Origin: Sphingomonas montana
GTDB lineage: Bacteria; Pseudomonadota; Alphaproteobacteria; Sphingomonadales; Sphingomonadaceae
Assembly (NCBI RefSeq): GCF_001956315.1
Contig: NZ_MOLY01000026.1
Span: 1-64,000, forward strand
DNA length: 64,000 nucleotides
Reading direction: 5' to 3'
Part shown: in pieces, positions 9,966-19,203 of the stretch
Layout: the number at the start of each line of letters is the position of its first letter
Position numbering within the stretch: the stretch's first letter is position 1
Made by a program: the position numbers and the translations under genes
The notes under the pieces: model-generated
What the model was told of the DNA's origin: nothing
What the model saw: the letters and a program-made list of their open reading frames with translations, nothing else
Databases searched by the model: none

Positions 9966-11027
9966 ATGCATTTTCTCGATCAGGCCAAGATTTACGTCCG
10001 TTCCGGCACCGGCGGCCCCGGTGCCGTGTCCTTCCGGCGGGAGAAGTTCGTCGAATATGGCGGTCCGGACGGCGGCCATGGCGGCAAGGGTGGCGACATC
10101 ATCTTCGAAGCGGTCGCCGGGCTGAACACGCTTATCGACTTCCGCTATACGCAGCATTTCCGCGCCCCGCGCGGCAAGGGCGGGTCGGGGTCGAACCGTA
10201 CCGGTGCGGGCGGCAACGACCTGGTCGTGCGCGTGCCAGTCGGTACGCAGATCCTGTCGGACGACAAGGAAACCGTGCTGCTCGACTTTACCGAGGCAGG
10301 GCAGCGCGAGATCTTCCTGAAGGGCGGCGACGGTGGCCGCGGCAACGCCAGCTACAAGACGTCCACCAACCGCGCGCCGCGCCAGCATGGCAGCGGCTGG
10401 CCGGAAGAGGAAGCGTGGGTCTGGCTGCGGCTGAAGCTGCTCGCCGACGCAGGGCTCGTCGGGTTGCCCAATGCCGGCAAGTCGACCTTCATAAACGCGG
10501 TGTCGAATGCGAACGCGAAGGTCGGCGCCTACCCCTTCACCACCGTGCGTCCACAGCTGGGCGTCGCGACGCATCACCAGCGCGAATTCGTGGTCGCGGA
10601 TATTCCGGGTCTGATCCAGGGTGCGGCCGACGGGGCCGGCATCGGCGACCGTTTCCTGGGCCATATCGAACGGTGCCGCGTCCTGCTGCATCTGGTCGAT
10701 GCGACCGGCGACGACCCGATCGACGCATGGCATATCGTCAACGACGAACTGGTCGCCTATGGCAGCGGGCTGGAGGACAAGCCGCAGATCCTGGCGCTGA
10801 ACAAGGTCGACGCGCTGCCCGAAAAGGACATCGCCAAGATTGCGAAGAAACTCGCCAAGGTCAGCGGTGCCGACGTCATGCTGCTGTCGGGTGCTGCCGG
10901 CACCGGGCTCGAACCCGTGCTGGACCGGATCGTCGCGGCACTCGGCCCCGCCCCCGACAAGGCCAGCGCGACGACGGACACGAGCGACGGCAGCGACGCG
11001 GAAACGCCCGCCTGGTCGCCGATCTGA
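9966..11027 (+). CDS. obgE: GTPase ObgE/CgtA
   Basis: This 353-residue protein opens with the glycine-rich Obg fold (MHFLDQAKIYVRSGTGG and repeated GGxGG turns) over about 158 residues. The G domain follows: G1 GLPNAGKST (about 169-177), G2 PFTT, G3 DIPGLIQGA and G4 NKVD. Obg proteins bind the 50S subunit and couple ribosome assembly to growth and stress control. The C-terminal tail is short and acidic. The gene follows rpmA and the acetyltransferase, and proB begins 16 bases downstream. Confidence 0.96.
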   Translation: MHFLDQAKIYVRSGTGGPGAVSFRREKFVEYGGPDGGHGGKGGDIIFEAVAGLNTLIDFRYTQHFRAPRGKGGSGSNRTGAGGNDLVVRVPVGTQILSDDKETVLLDFTEAGQREIFLKGGDGGRGNASYKTSTNRAPRQHGSGWPEEEAWVWLRLKLLADAGLVGLPNAGKSTFINAVSNANAKVGAYPFTTVRPQLGVATHHQREFVVADIPGLIQGAADGAGIGDRFLGHIERCRVLLHLVDATGDDPIDAWHIVNDELVAYGSGLEDKPQILALNKVDALPEKDIAKIAKKLAKVSGADVMLLSGAAGTGLEPVLDRIVAALGPAPDKASATTDTSDGSDAETPAWSPI

Positions 11028-11043
11028 TCGTCCGGCACCGGCG

Positions 11044-12162
11044 GTGGCGCAACGCTTCTCCCCGGGTCACTGCGGCCGGCTGATCGTCAAGATCGGGTCG
11101 GCGCTGCTGGTCGATGCGGACGGATCGATCCGGCGCGACTGGCTGGCGACCGTCGCCGCCGATATCGCGGCGGCACACGGCGCGGGGCAACAGGTCGTGA
11201 TCGTATCGTCAGGCGCGATCGCGCTGGGTGCCCGCCGGCTGGGCCTGCCGAAGGGTGGTCGCGCATCGCTGGACGATGCGCAGGCCGCCGCCGCGGTGGG
11301 CCAGATCGCGCTGTCGCAGGCCTGGGCCGAACTGCTCGGCAACCGCGGGCTGACCGCGGCGCAGATCCTGCTGACGCTGGACGATCTCGAGGACCGCCGG
11401 CGCTATCTGAACGCCGCATCGACACTCGATCGCCTGCTCACGCTGGGCGCGGTGCCGATCATCAACGAGAATGACTCGGTCGCCACCGCCGAAATCCGGT
11501 TCGGCGACAACGACCGGCTGGCCGCCCGCGTGGCGCAGGCCGCGCGGGCTCAGGGCGTGCTGCTGCTGTCCGACGTCGATGGCCTCTACACCGCGAACCC
11601 GCGCCGCGACGAACAGGCGGTCCGGATCGCGGAAGTCACCCGTATCGACGCGCGCATCCGCGCCATGGCCGACGGAAGCTCCGCATCGGGCATGGGATCG
11701 GGTGGCATGGGATCGAAGATCGAGGCCGCCCGGATCGCGCAGACCGCCGGTGCGCATCTGGCCATCGCCAGCGGGCTGGTGCCCCACCCCATCGCAGCAT
11801 TCCTTGCAAGCGGCACCGGCACCATATTCGTGGCGGACCCGGTGCGTGGCGCGCGCAAGTCGTGGCTTGCCGGCCGTCTGACCGCGCGCGGGACGATCCA
11901 TGTCGATGCCGGTGCGGCCGCAGCGCTCGTTCGCGGGGCCAGCCTGCTCGCCGCCGGCGCAGTCGGCATCGACGGGCGGTTCGTGCGGGGCGACGTGATC
12001 GAGATCGCCGGCCCGGACGGCCGCTTCGCGCGCGGCCTCGCCGAATATGACGCGGCCGACGCGGTTCGCATCGCGGGCCGGCGATCGACCGACCATGGGC
12101 AGATCCTGGGCTATGCGCCGCGCTCCGCCCTCGTCCACCGCGATCAGATGGTGCTGCTATGA
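11044..12162 (+). CDS. proB: Glutamate 5-kinase
   Basis: This 372-residue protein catalyses the first step of proline synthesis, phosphorylating glutamate. The amino-acid-kinase fold starts at RLIVKIGSALL. It contains VIVSSGAIALG, PIINENDSVAT and the GTGGM-like GMGSGGMGSKIEAA loop. A C-terminal PUA domain occupies about residues 275-360. A GTG at 11044 gives the expected length. The stop overlaps the ATG of the next gene (ATGA), so proB and the CerR-like gene are probably co-transcribed, although their pathways differ. No proA is adjacent. Confidence 0.95.
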   Translation: MAQRFSPGHCGRLIVKIGSALLVDADGSIRRDWLATVAADIAAAHGAGQQVVIVSSGAIALGARRLGLPKGGRASLDDAQAAAAVGQIALSQAWAELLGNRGLTAAQILLTLDDLEDRRRYLNAASTLDRLLTLGAVPIINENDSVATAEIRFGDNDRLAARVAQAARAQGVLLLSDVDGLYTANPRRDEQAVRIAEVTRIDARIRAMADGSSASGMGSGGMGSKIEAARIAQTAGAHLAIASGLVPHPIAAFLASGTGTIFVADPVRGARKSWLAGRLTARGTIHVDAGAAAALVRGASLLAAGAVGIDGRFVRGDVIEIAGPDGRFARGLAEYDAADAVRIAGRRSTDHGQILGYAPRSALVHRDQMVLL

Positions 12163-13058
12163 CCATTATTGCCATGACCGGCGGCACAGGCTTCGTCGGC
12201 GGGCATCTGCTGACCCAGGCGGTCGCCGCCGGGCACCGCGTCCGTGCGCTCGCCCGACGACCACAACCGGCACGCGACGGCGTCGAATGGATCGCCGGTT
12301 CGCTCGACGAGCCCCACTCGCTCGCCGCGCTGATGGAAGGCGCGCAGGGCGTCATCCATGTCGCCGGCGCCGTCAACGCCGCGGACCGCGCCGGTTTCGC
12401 GCGCGTCAATATCGACGGGACCGCCGCGGTCCTCGCCGCCGCGACCGGTGCCGGCATCACGCGTTTCGTCCACGTCTCCTCGCTGTCCGCGCGTGAACCG
12501 CAGCTCAGCGACTATGGCTGGTCCAAGGCGCAGGCCGAAGGCGTCGTCACCGCATCCGGTCTCGACTGGTCGATCGTCCGCCCACCCGCCATCTACGGCC
12601 CCGGCGACCGCGAAATGCTGGAAATCTTCCGGATGGCCGCGCGGGGCGTCGTGCTGCTGCCGCCCGCCGGCCGCTTCTCGATCATCGCGGCCGAGGATTT
12701 GGCCCGCCTGCTGCTCGTGCAACTGACTGCTTATGACGGCTGCATTCTGGAGGCGGACGACGGCACGCCGGACGGCTGGGACTATCATGCGTTCGCGCGA
12801 CTGCTCGGGACGATACTCGGCCGCCGCCGTGTCCGTACCGTCGCGATGCCCGGCATGCTCCTCGCTCTCGGCGCGCGGATCGACGGACTCGTCCGTGGCA
12901 AGGGTGCCAAGCTTACCCCCGATCGCGTGGGCTATCTTCGCCACCCCGACTGGGTAGTACGCGATCCCATGCCCGACGGTCCGTGGCGGCCGCTGATCGC
13001 CACCCCCGCCGGGCTGCACGATACGGCCCGCTGGTATCGTGCACATGGCTGGCTTTGA
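12159..13058 (+). CDS. NAD-dependent epimerase/dehydratase family, CerR-like sphingolipid reductase
   Basis: This 299-residue extended short-chain dehydrogenase has a TGGTGFVGGHL nucleotide-binding loop (residues 7-17), a HVAGAV core and the downstream RPPAIYGPGD motif. The usual YxxxK pair appears as YGWSK. It lies directly before the sphingolipid ACP and Spt genes. In Caulobacter the equivalent neighbour, CerR, reduces the 3-keto group of the sphingoid intermediate. By family and position this protein is the likely counterpart. The start overlaps the proB stop. Confidence 0.75.
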   Translation: MTIIAMTGGTGFVGGHLLTQAVAAGHRVRALARRPQPARDGVEWIAGSLDEPHSLAALMEGAQGVIHVAGAVNAADRAGFARVNIDGTAAVLAAATGAGITRFVHVSSLSAREPQLSDYGWSKAQAEGVVTASGLDWSIVRPPAIYGPGDREMLEIFRMAARGVVLLPPAGRFSIIAAEDLARLLLVQLTAYDGCILEADDGTPDGWDYHAFARLLGTILGRRRVRTVAMPGMLLALGARIDGLVRGKGAKLTPDRVGYLRHPDWVVRDPMPDGPWRPLIATPAGLHDTARWYRAHGWL

Positions 13059-13116
13059 TCCGCCTTTTTGCCGCAATCGCTTGGCAGAAGATCCTTCGAC
13101 TTAGTAAGGGACGTCC

Positions 13117-13365
13117 ATGACATCGCGCCAAGAGACCTTTAAAAAGGTCGCCGAACAGATCGAACCGTTCAACAAGAAGCAGGTCGCGCTGACCGAAGCG
13201 ACGAGCTTTGCCGGCGACCTGGAATGGGACAGCCTGACGGTCATGGATTTCGTGGCGGCGGTGGAGGACGAGTTCGACATCCTCATCACCATGAACATGC
13301 AGGCGGAGATCGAGACGATCGGCCAGCTGGTCGATACGATCGAAACGCTGAGGAACCCCGCATGA
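13117..13365 (+). CDS. Acyl carrier protein dedicated to sphingolipid synthesis
   Basis: This 82-residue protein carries an LEWDSLTVMDF phosphopantetheine site, with the modified serine at residue 39, in a four-helix ACP pattern. The sequence differs from housekeeping AcpP. Its stop overlaps the start of spt (ATGA), so the two are translationally coupled. It probably presents a fatty acyl group to Spt, as in Caulobacter and Sphingomonas. Confidence 0.9.
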   Translation: MTSRQETFKKVAEQIEPFNKKQVALTEATSFAGDLEWDSLTVMDFVAAVEDEFDILITMNMQAEIETIGQLVDTIETLRNPA

Positions 13366-14633
13366 CCGACGCCAGCCAGACGCCGGACGCCGTTGCCCTG
13401 ACCGACGTCCTGCCCAACCCGACGCCGCGCGACCTGCTGTCGAAATTCGACGGGCTGATCGCCGAGCGCCAGGCGCTGCTCGACACCGGCGTGCGCGATC
13501 CGTTCGCGATCGTGATGGAGGAGGTTCTTTCCCCCACCCTGGCGATCATCCAGGGTCGCGAGACGATCCTGCTCGGCACCTATAACTATATGGGGATGAC
13601 GTTCGACCCGGACGTCGTGGCCGCGGGCAAGGCGGCGCTCGACCGATTTGGCGCGGGCACGACCGGCAGCCGGGTGCTCAACGGAACCTATCAAGGCCAC
13701 CGCGAGTGCGAGGATGCGCTCCGCGAATTCTACGACATGAAAAGCGCGATCGTCTTTTCGACCGGATACCAGGCAAATCTGGGCGTCATCTCGACGCTCT
13801 GCGCCAAGGGCGACTACATCATCCTGGATGCGGACAGCCATGCGTCGATCTACGACGGCTGCTGGCTCGGCAACGCCGAAATCGTGCGGTTCCGCCACAA
13901 TTCGGTCGCCGATCTGGACAAGCGGCTCGGTCGCCTGCCGGTAGAGGCGGGCAAGCTGGTCGTCCTCGAAGGCGTCTATTCGATGCTGGGCGACATTGCC
14001 CCGCTGAAGGAAATGGTCGCCGTCGCCAAGAAGCATGGCGCGATGATCCTGTGCGACGAGGCCCACGGCATGGGTTTCTTCGGCGAACATGGCCGCGGCG
14101 TGTTCGAGGAAGCGGGCGTCGCCGACGATATCGATTTCGTCGTGGGCACCTTCTCCAAGTCGGTCGGCACCGTCGGCGGTTTCTGCGTGTCCAACCATCC
14201 GAAGTTCGAAGTCATGCGGCTGGTCACCCGCCCCTATGTCTTCACCGCGTCGCTGCCGCCGTCCGTGGTCGCCACCGCGGCCGCATCGATCCGCAAGCTG
14301 ATGCATGCCGGCCCCAAGCGCGAGCACCTCTGGAAAAACTCGCGCCGGCTCCACCAGGGGCTGCGCGACCTCGGCTACACGCTGGGTACGCCCACCGCGC
14401 AATCCGCGATCATCGCGGTCATGCTGCCCGATCAGGCGATCACCGTGGCGATGTGGCAGGGGCTGCTGGAACGCGGGCTGTATGTGAACATGGCGCGCCC
14501 GCCCGCGACACCGGCCGGCACCTTCCTGCTGCGCTGCTCGCTGTGCGCGGAACATACGGACGAACAGGTCGACCGGATCCTCGAAGCGTTCGCCGCGGCC
14601 GGGCAGGCCACCGGGGTGCTCGGCCAGCCCTGA
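13362..14633 (+). CDS. spt: Serine palmitoyltransferase
   Basis: This 423-residue PLP enzyme of the alpha-oxoamine synthase family condenses serine with a long-chain acyl thioester to 3-ketosphinganine, the first step of sphingolipid synthesis. Key residues are visible: His160 in DADSHAS (ring stacking on PLP), Asp232 in CDEAHG, and the Schiff-base Lys266 in GTFSKSVGTVGG. They align closely with the well-studied Sphingomonas paucimobilis enzyme. There is no membrane anchor, as expected for the soluble bacterial form. Confidence 0.95.
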   Translation: MTDASQTPDAVALTDVLPNPTPRDLLSKFDGLIAERQALLDTGVRDPFAIVMEEVLSPTLAIIQGRETILLGTYNYMGMTFDPDVVAAGKAALDRFGAGTTGSRVLNGTYQGHRECEDALREFYDMKSAIVFSTGYQANLGVISTLCAKGDYIILDADSHASIYDGCWLGNAEIVRFRHNSVADLDKRLGRLPVEAGKLVVLEGVYSMLGDIAPLKEMVAVAKKHGAMILCDEAHGMGFFGEHGRGVFEEAGVADDIDFVVGTFSKSVGTVGGFCVSNHPKFEVMRLVTRPYVFTASLPPSVVATAAASIRKLMHAGPKREHLWKNSRRLHQGLRDLGYTLGTPTAQSAIIAVMLPDQAITVAMWQGLLERGLYVNMARPPATPAGTFLLRCSLCAEHTDEQVDRILEAFAAAGQATGVLGQP

Positions 14634-14677
14634 CCGCACGGTTTGCAAGCTCCGTGCCGCACGACTAGCGTGCCACG

Positions 14678-16639
14678 ATGTTCGCCACGATGACCAGCAG
14701 CGGCGCGGGGGAGCCGGCCGGCCCATGGCGCCGCGGGCTGGCGCGCGTGACGGCACTGGTCCTGGCCGCGCTGCTCGTCGTGCTGATCGGCCTCGTCGCG
14801 ATCGCGAACCAGCGGCGCGACGAAGCCCTGTCGCTGCAACGCCACAGCTATGAAATGCTGCTCGGCATCCGCGATTTCGATGCCGCCATGGCCCGGGCGG
14901 AGGCGGCACTCGGGCGCTTCGCCATTTCCGGTGCGCCGGAAACCGGCCGGGTCTATTTCGATCAATGGTCGCTCGCCGGTACGCGGCTGGACCGGCTGTC
15001 CGAACTGGCCGGCCCCGACGCGGTGCAGCGGCCTCTGATCGGCGCGCTGCGGGCGCTCTACGATCGGCGCGGGCGCGAGCTGGCCGCCCCCGCGCGCAGT
15101 GCCGCCGCTCGGGAGGGCTGGTCCGCGCTGGCGGCGTTCGATCGGGCGGGCAAGTCCGACAGTCTCGCCCGCCTCTCGGCGCTGGTCGAACAGATCTCGC
15201 GCAACGAACGGGCAACGCTCACCACGCTGTCGGTGGCGGCGGAACGGTCCGGCGCACGCTCCAACCTGCTGGCGGCGTTGTTGTCGCTGCTCGGCGTCCT
15301 GCTCAGCATCATCGGCATCGTGCTGGCCGCGCTCGCCGTCCGTGCCGTCCGCGCGCGGCGGGAGGCGGGGCGCCGCGCGGGGGCGCTCGAACTGGCGGTG
15401 GCGGCCCAGACCCGCGAATTGCGCGACGCAAACGAACGCCTGCAGGCCGAGGCGACGACCCGCGCCGCCGCCGAGGCACAACTGCATCAGGCACAGAAGA
15501 TGGAAGCCATCGGCCAGCTGACCGGCGGAATCGCCCATGACTTCAACAATATGCTGGCGGTCGTTGTGGGGGGACTTGAACTGGCCAAGCGCCGGCTGGG
15601 CGGCGGTTCGCCGGACGCCGCACGCCATATCGACCACGCGCTGGATGGTGCCGGCCGCGCCGCCGCGCTGACCCGGCGGCTGCTGGCGTTCGCCCGCGCC
15701 GAACCGTTGCGACCGGAACATGTCGATGCCACGCGGCTCCTACGCGGCATGCGTGATCTGCTCGACCGGACGCTCGGCGAACGGATCGTGATAGACCTGG
15801 CGGTGCCGGACGACGGCTGGTCGGTCTGGTGCGACCCGCACCAGCTCGAAAACGCGATCCTAAACCTGGCCGTCAACGCCCGCGATGCACTGGGCGGCGA
15901 AGGCAGCGTGGGCGTCGCCACCGCGAACGTGCGGCTTGCCGCAGATGACGTGGGAACGCTCCCGAGCGGCGACTATCTGCGTATCGACGTGCGCGATGCG
16001 GGCTGCGGCATGGATGCCACCGTCATGGAACGCGCGTTCGAACCCTTCTTCACCACCAAGCCGGTCGGCAAGGGCACCGGACTCGGGCTCAGCCAGATCT
16101 TCGGCTTCGTCCGCCAGTCCGGCGGCGATATCGTCATCACCTCCCGTCCCGGCGCAGGCACCTGCGTCTCGCTCTATCTGCCACGGCACATCGCCGAGCC
16201 GTCGGCAGTGGTCGGCGTTGCGCCCCCCCTCCCCGCCCCGATGACAAAGGACGGTCATGGCGAGACGATCATGGTCGTGGAGGACGACGCCCGCGTCCGC
16301 GCGTCCACGGTCGCGGCGCTGCAGGAACTGGGCTACCGGCCCGTCGCCTGCGCGTGCGGCGAGGATGCTCTGGTCGTGCTGCGCACACGGCGGGATGTCC
16401 GGTTGATCATCTCTGACGTGGTAATGCCCGGCATGTCCGGGCCGGAACTGATCGACATGGTCCACACCGAGTATCCGGATGTCGCGACGATCTTCGTCAC
16501 CGGATATGCGGGCGAGGCCGACAATGGCGACCGGCTCCGCGGCCACGCCGTTCTGCGCAAACCCTTCACCATCGCCGGCTTGTCGCGCGCCGTTGCCGAA
16601 AGCCTGGCATCCACCGAACAGGCCGCAACCGCCGGTTGA
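14678..16639 (+). CDS. Membrane hybrid histidine kinase (CHASE3-HisKA-HATPase-REC)
   Basis: This 653-residue protein has membrane segments at about 21-43 and 198-222 bracketing a helical periplasmic CHASE3-like domain. A coiled coil leads to the HisKA box GGIAHDFNN with His at about 287. The ATPase domain has VNARDAL and GKGTGLGLSQIFG motifs. A receiver domain near 530-645 has acceptor Asp in ISDVVMPG. It begins 44 bases after spt, on the same strand, so it may be read with the sphingolipid genes and sense envelope state. No partner regulator is adjacent. Confidence 0.88.
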   Translation: MFATMTSSGAGEPAGPWRRGLARVTALVLAALLVVLIGLVAIANQRRDEALSLQRHSYEMLLGIRDFDAAMARAEAALGRFAISGAPETGRVYFDQWSLAGTRLDRLSELAGPDAVQRPLIGALRALYDRRGRELAAPARSAAAREGWSALAAFDRAGKSDSLARLSALVEQISRNERATLTTLSVAAERSGARSNLLAALLSLLGVLLSIIGIVLAALAVRAVRARREAGRRAGALELAVAAQTRELRDANERLQAEATTRAAAEAQLHQAQKMEAIGQLTGGIAHDFNNMLAVVVGGLELAKRRLGGGSPDAARHIDHALDGAGRAAALTRRLLAFARAEPLRPEHVDATRLLRGMRDLLDRTLGERIVIDLAVPDDGWSVWCDPHQLENAILNLAVNARDALGGEGSVGVATANVRLAADDVGTLPSGDYLRIDVRDAGCGMDATVMERAFEPFFTTKPVGKGTGLGLSQIFGFVRQSGGDIVITSRPGAGTCVSLYLPRHIAEPSAVVGVAPPLPAPMTKDGHGETIMVVEDDARVRASTVAALQELGYRPVACACGEDALVVLRTRRDVRLIISDVVMPGMSGPELIDMVHTEYPDVATIFVTGYAGEADNGDRLRGHAVLRKPFTIAGLSRAVAESLASTEQAATAG

Positions 16640-16652
16640 ACCAGCATCGCGG

Positions 16653-17552
16653 TCAGCGCACCGCGCCGCCACGCAGCAGGCGCGGCAGCAGAACCAGCGC
16701 GCCGATCAACGGATGACGTCGCTGCCATGGCTCGATCTCGATCCGGGTCCCGGCATGGCGGTTGATCTTCCACGCGAGGTAATCGATCCCGCCGGCGAAG
16801 GTCGCACTGGCCTTCGCCAGCCGCAGCACGGTCAGATATTTGCCGTTGCGCCGCAGGGCGCGCCAGCGCCGAGCGCCGCGCAGTTCCGCGTCCGCGCCGT
16901 CGGCCGGCACGAGGTCCGGCAGGATCGCGTCGCCGAACCGCCGATACCGGTCTGGGTCGGCATCCACGATCGACCCGGAACGATCGTCGCGTTCCGCGCG
17001 CAACTCCGCCCGGTATGTCTGCGCGAACGCTATCCGCCACAATGCCAGCGGATCGCCGTGCGTCGCGGGCGGACAGAGTGGCATTGCGAGCGTCAGCGCG
17101 GTCGGCCCTGCCCGCGCGACCGAGGCGACCGTCCGAGATGCGGCTTTACCGTCGCTGGCCCACACCAGCCGCGACGGTTGCGCGAACCGCGCCCAGACCG
17201 ATACGCTGCGCGCGTCCGGACCACATAGATCGTGCAGGTCCGCCTCGGACAGCACGGCATATTTCGATGCCAACCCATTGTAGGCGAACGGAAACACGTT
17301 GGGCGGCAGCAATCGGTTCGCGACCCGCATCCAGCGCGCCGGATAGGCGGCGGCATAATCGGAGACGATCAGGTAGAAATCGAGCATCTGCCCGTCCAGT
17401 TCGGTCGTCCGCAGGCAGGATCCGTAAAACAGCACCGCGCGCGCCGCACGCCCGTGCCGTTCCGCGATCGCAGCTGCCATCTCCGCAACCCGGGGATCGA
17501 CCGGCAGCGCCAGTTCCGCCGCAACGAGCGATTGCAACGCCGTCGCGTCCAT
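16653..17552 (-). CDS. Nucleotidyltransferase-like protein of the sphingolipid locus
   Basis: This 299-residue protein has a nucleotidyltransferase-fold signature, FYGSCLRT at about residues 42-49, followed by LDFYLIV; the GS and the following Asp are the pattern that binds NTP and metal. No membrane segment is seen beyond a hydrophobic C-terminus. It lies 24 bases downstream of the lipid-kinase gene on the same strand. In Caulobacter, as I recall it, the ceramide phosphoglycerate genes cpgABC pair a nucleotidyltransferase-like protein with a lipid kinase, so a role in sphingolipid head-group synthesis is plausible but inferred. Confidence 0.6.
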   Translation of the reverse strand: MDATALQSLVAAELALPVDPRVAEMAAAIAERHGRAARAVLFYGSCLRTTELDGQMLDFYLIVSDYAAAYPARWMRVANRLLPPNVFPFAYNGLASKYAVLSEADLHDLCGPDARSVSVWARFAQPSRLVWASDGKAASRTVASVARAGPTALTLAMPLCPPATHGDPLALWRIAFAQTYRAELRAERDDRSGSIVDADPDRYRRFGDAILPDLVPADGADAELRGARRWRALRRNGKYLTVLRLAKASATFAGGIDYLAWKINRHAGTRIEIEPWQRRHPLIGALVLLPRLLRGGAVR

Positions 17553-17576
17553 CTTCCCTGCCCCGCCGGCTATGCG

Positions 17577-18557
17577 TCAGGCCGCCAGGCGGAGGAAGGG
17601 AACCGGCGAGGTATGCTTCAGAACGATCGGAAATCCCTCGACATTCTGAAACAGCTCGCCGTCGAGGATGACGCTGGACCGGGCACCTTCGATGCGGATC
17701 TCGTCGCCGCGCTCGACATGCACGCCGTTCATCGCCTGCTTGCCCAGCCGCCCGCTGATGCCTGCAAAGATCGCGCGCACCAGCGTCCAGGGATGGTGGT
17801 CGACCATCATGAGTTTCAGCGCGCCTTCCGCCCCGCCGGCCATCGTCGACGCCTGCGTGCCGATCAGCATCTTCTGCAACGTCGTCACGATCATGATCGA
17901 GAACCGCCCCTGCAGTTGCCCCTGCCGCATCAGCGACACCTTCACATGGCCCGGTCGGGGCGGCAGGAAGGCGGCGCGAATGCCGAAGATCAGCGACAGC
18001 ACGACGGCAAAGGCGGTCAGGACATGGCTGAACCCGTTGGGCAGGCCCAGCGGATACACCTTGTTCCGGCAGAACAGAATGGAGTCGGCCAGCCCTGCGC
18101 CACCTAGGAACATGCCCATCACGGGGCGCACGCTGGCATCGTCGCCGCTGGTCAGCGCGATCAGTTCGCGCCGCACGACATAGGCGTCCAGCCCGGTCCG
18201 GGCGATTTCCATCACCCGTTCCAGTGCCGCGACGGGATCGCCGACCGCACCCAGATCGAGCGCAATCAGGTTCGTCTTGCCGTTCGGCAGCACCGCGACC
18301 GGCGGTGGGCTGTCGCCGAACCACTGGCCGTGGTGGATCTCGGTCAACACCGTCTGCACGGTGCCGTCGCCGCCGTTGATGACCAGCACCACCGGGTCAA
18401 CCCGCGCGATAGTCCGCAGCGCCTCGCCAATCTGGGCGACTTCCTCCACCTCATAGTGGAAGATATCGCCATGTTCGGCGCAGAAGGCGCGGATCCGCGG
18501 CAGCAGCGAACGATTGCCGGTCGATTTCGGGTTGGAGAGCAGTGCCACGCGTACCAT
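17577..18557 (-). CDS. Diacylglycerol-kinase-family lipid kinase, candidate ceramide kinase
   Basis: This 326-residue protein has the DAGK catalytic fold: NPKSTGN near residue 9, the INGGDGTVQ nucleotide loop (about residue 60) and LPNGKTNLIA, a variant of the usual PxGTxN motif. The C-terminal beta domain ends in the ILDGELF segment typical of the family. It sits among sphingolipid genes with a nucleotidyltransferase-like gene downstream, so ceramide or sphingoid base is a likely acceptor (compare Caulobacter CpgB). An alternative ATG lies two codons upstream. Diacylglycerol or undecaprenol as substrate cannot be excluded. Confidence 0.75.
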   Translation of the reverse strand: MVRVALLSNPKSTGNRSLLPRIRAFCAEHGDIFHYEVEEVAQIGEALRTIARVDPVVLVINGGDGTVQTVLTEIHHGQWFGDSPPPVAVLPNGKTNLIALDLGAVGDPVAALERVMEIARTGLDAYVVRRELIALTSGDDASVRPVMGMFLGGAGLADSILFCRNKVYPLGLPNGFSHVLTAFAVVLSLIFGIRAAFLPPRPGHVKVSLMRQGQLQGRFSIMIVTTLQKMLIGTQASTMAGGAEGALKLMMVDHHPWTLVRAIFAGISGRLGKQAMNGVHVERGDEIRIEGARSSVILDGELFQNVEGFPIVLKHTSPVPFLRLAA

Positions 18558-18559
18558 GA

Positions 18560-19084
18560 TTATCGTCCCGCCGACTTTGCGATCGGGCGAAAAGACATGC
18601 CCTGCATATAGTTGAGTATCACCGGCACCGTCGTCACGCCGTTGCCGACCGACACGGCGACCCGGTCGGCCGCGGGCTTGCGCTTGAACAACAGGTCCGT
18701 GACGGACACCTGCGGGTTGCCGGACATGCCGCCACCGTCCGCACGCCCCGTCTTGCGGTCGCCGTCCATATCGTGCCGCACCGATACCGCATAGGTGCCC
18801 GCCCGGCCGAGCGGCACGCACACATGCGCGACCCCGCTCGCCGGAACCGCCACATCGATCCGGTCGATATAACGGCCCTTTTCGAAGAACGTCGCCGGAT
18901 TGCCGCCATAGGTCTGCACCCGCAGCATGCCGTGGCGCGCCTTGAATCCGCCGACCTGAACGAGGATCGCAGCCCCCGGCGCGGCACCGCAGGATCCGGC
19001 ATGCGACCCGAGCGGCGCAGCGGTCGCCGACGCGCAGGACAATGCGCCCGCGACTACCCCGACCAGAACCGACAGTTTCGACAT
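18560..19084 (-). CDS. DUF2141 family exported protein
   Basis: This 174-residue protein has a Sec signal peptide (about residues 1-22, ending ATAA). It is followed by a beta-rich DUF2141 domain with GMLRVQTY, GTYAVSVRHDMDGD and the NPQVS region. The family's role is unknown; members are often next to lipid or carotenoid genes. It is the first gene of the minus-strand trio DUF2141, lipid kinase and nucleotidyltransferase-like, and abuts the kinase gene. An envelope role linked to the lipid genes is inferred. Confidence 0.75.
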   Translation of the reverse strand: MSKLSVLVGVVAGALSCASATAAPLGSHAGSCGAAPGAAILVQVGGFKARHGMLRVQTYGGNPATFFEKGRYIDRIDVAVPASGVAHVCVPLGRAGTYAVSVRHDMDGDRKTGRADGGGMSGNPQVSVTDLLFKRKPAADRVAVSVGNGVTTVPVILNYMQGMSFRPIAKSAGR

Positions 19085-19203
19085 GACCTACGCACTCCCG
19101 GAAGCTATAGCCGCGCATCATCGCGGTGGTTCGACGAAGCCTCCTCGTTCACGACAGATCGGCCGCGTTTGAGGCCAAAACATGGTGATGGGGCGTCGCA
19201 ATC

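Noticed and set aside
13101-15215. Long open frame (704 residues) on the minus strand
   Set aside because: It is antisense to ACP, spt and the hybrid kinase, with Arg/Gly/Pro-rich shadow composition typical of high-GC DNA and no domain.
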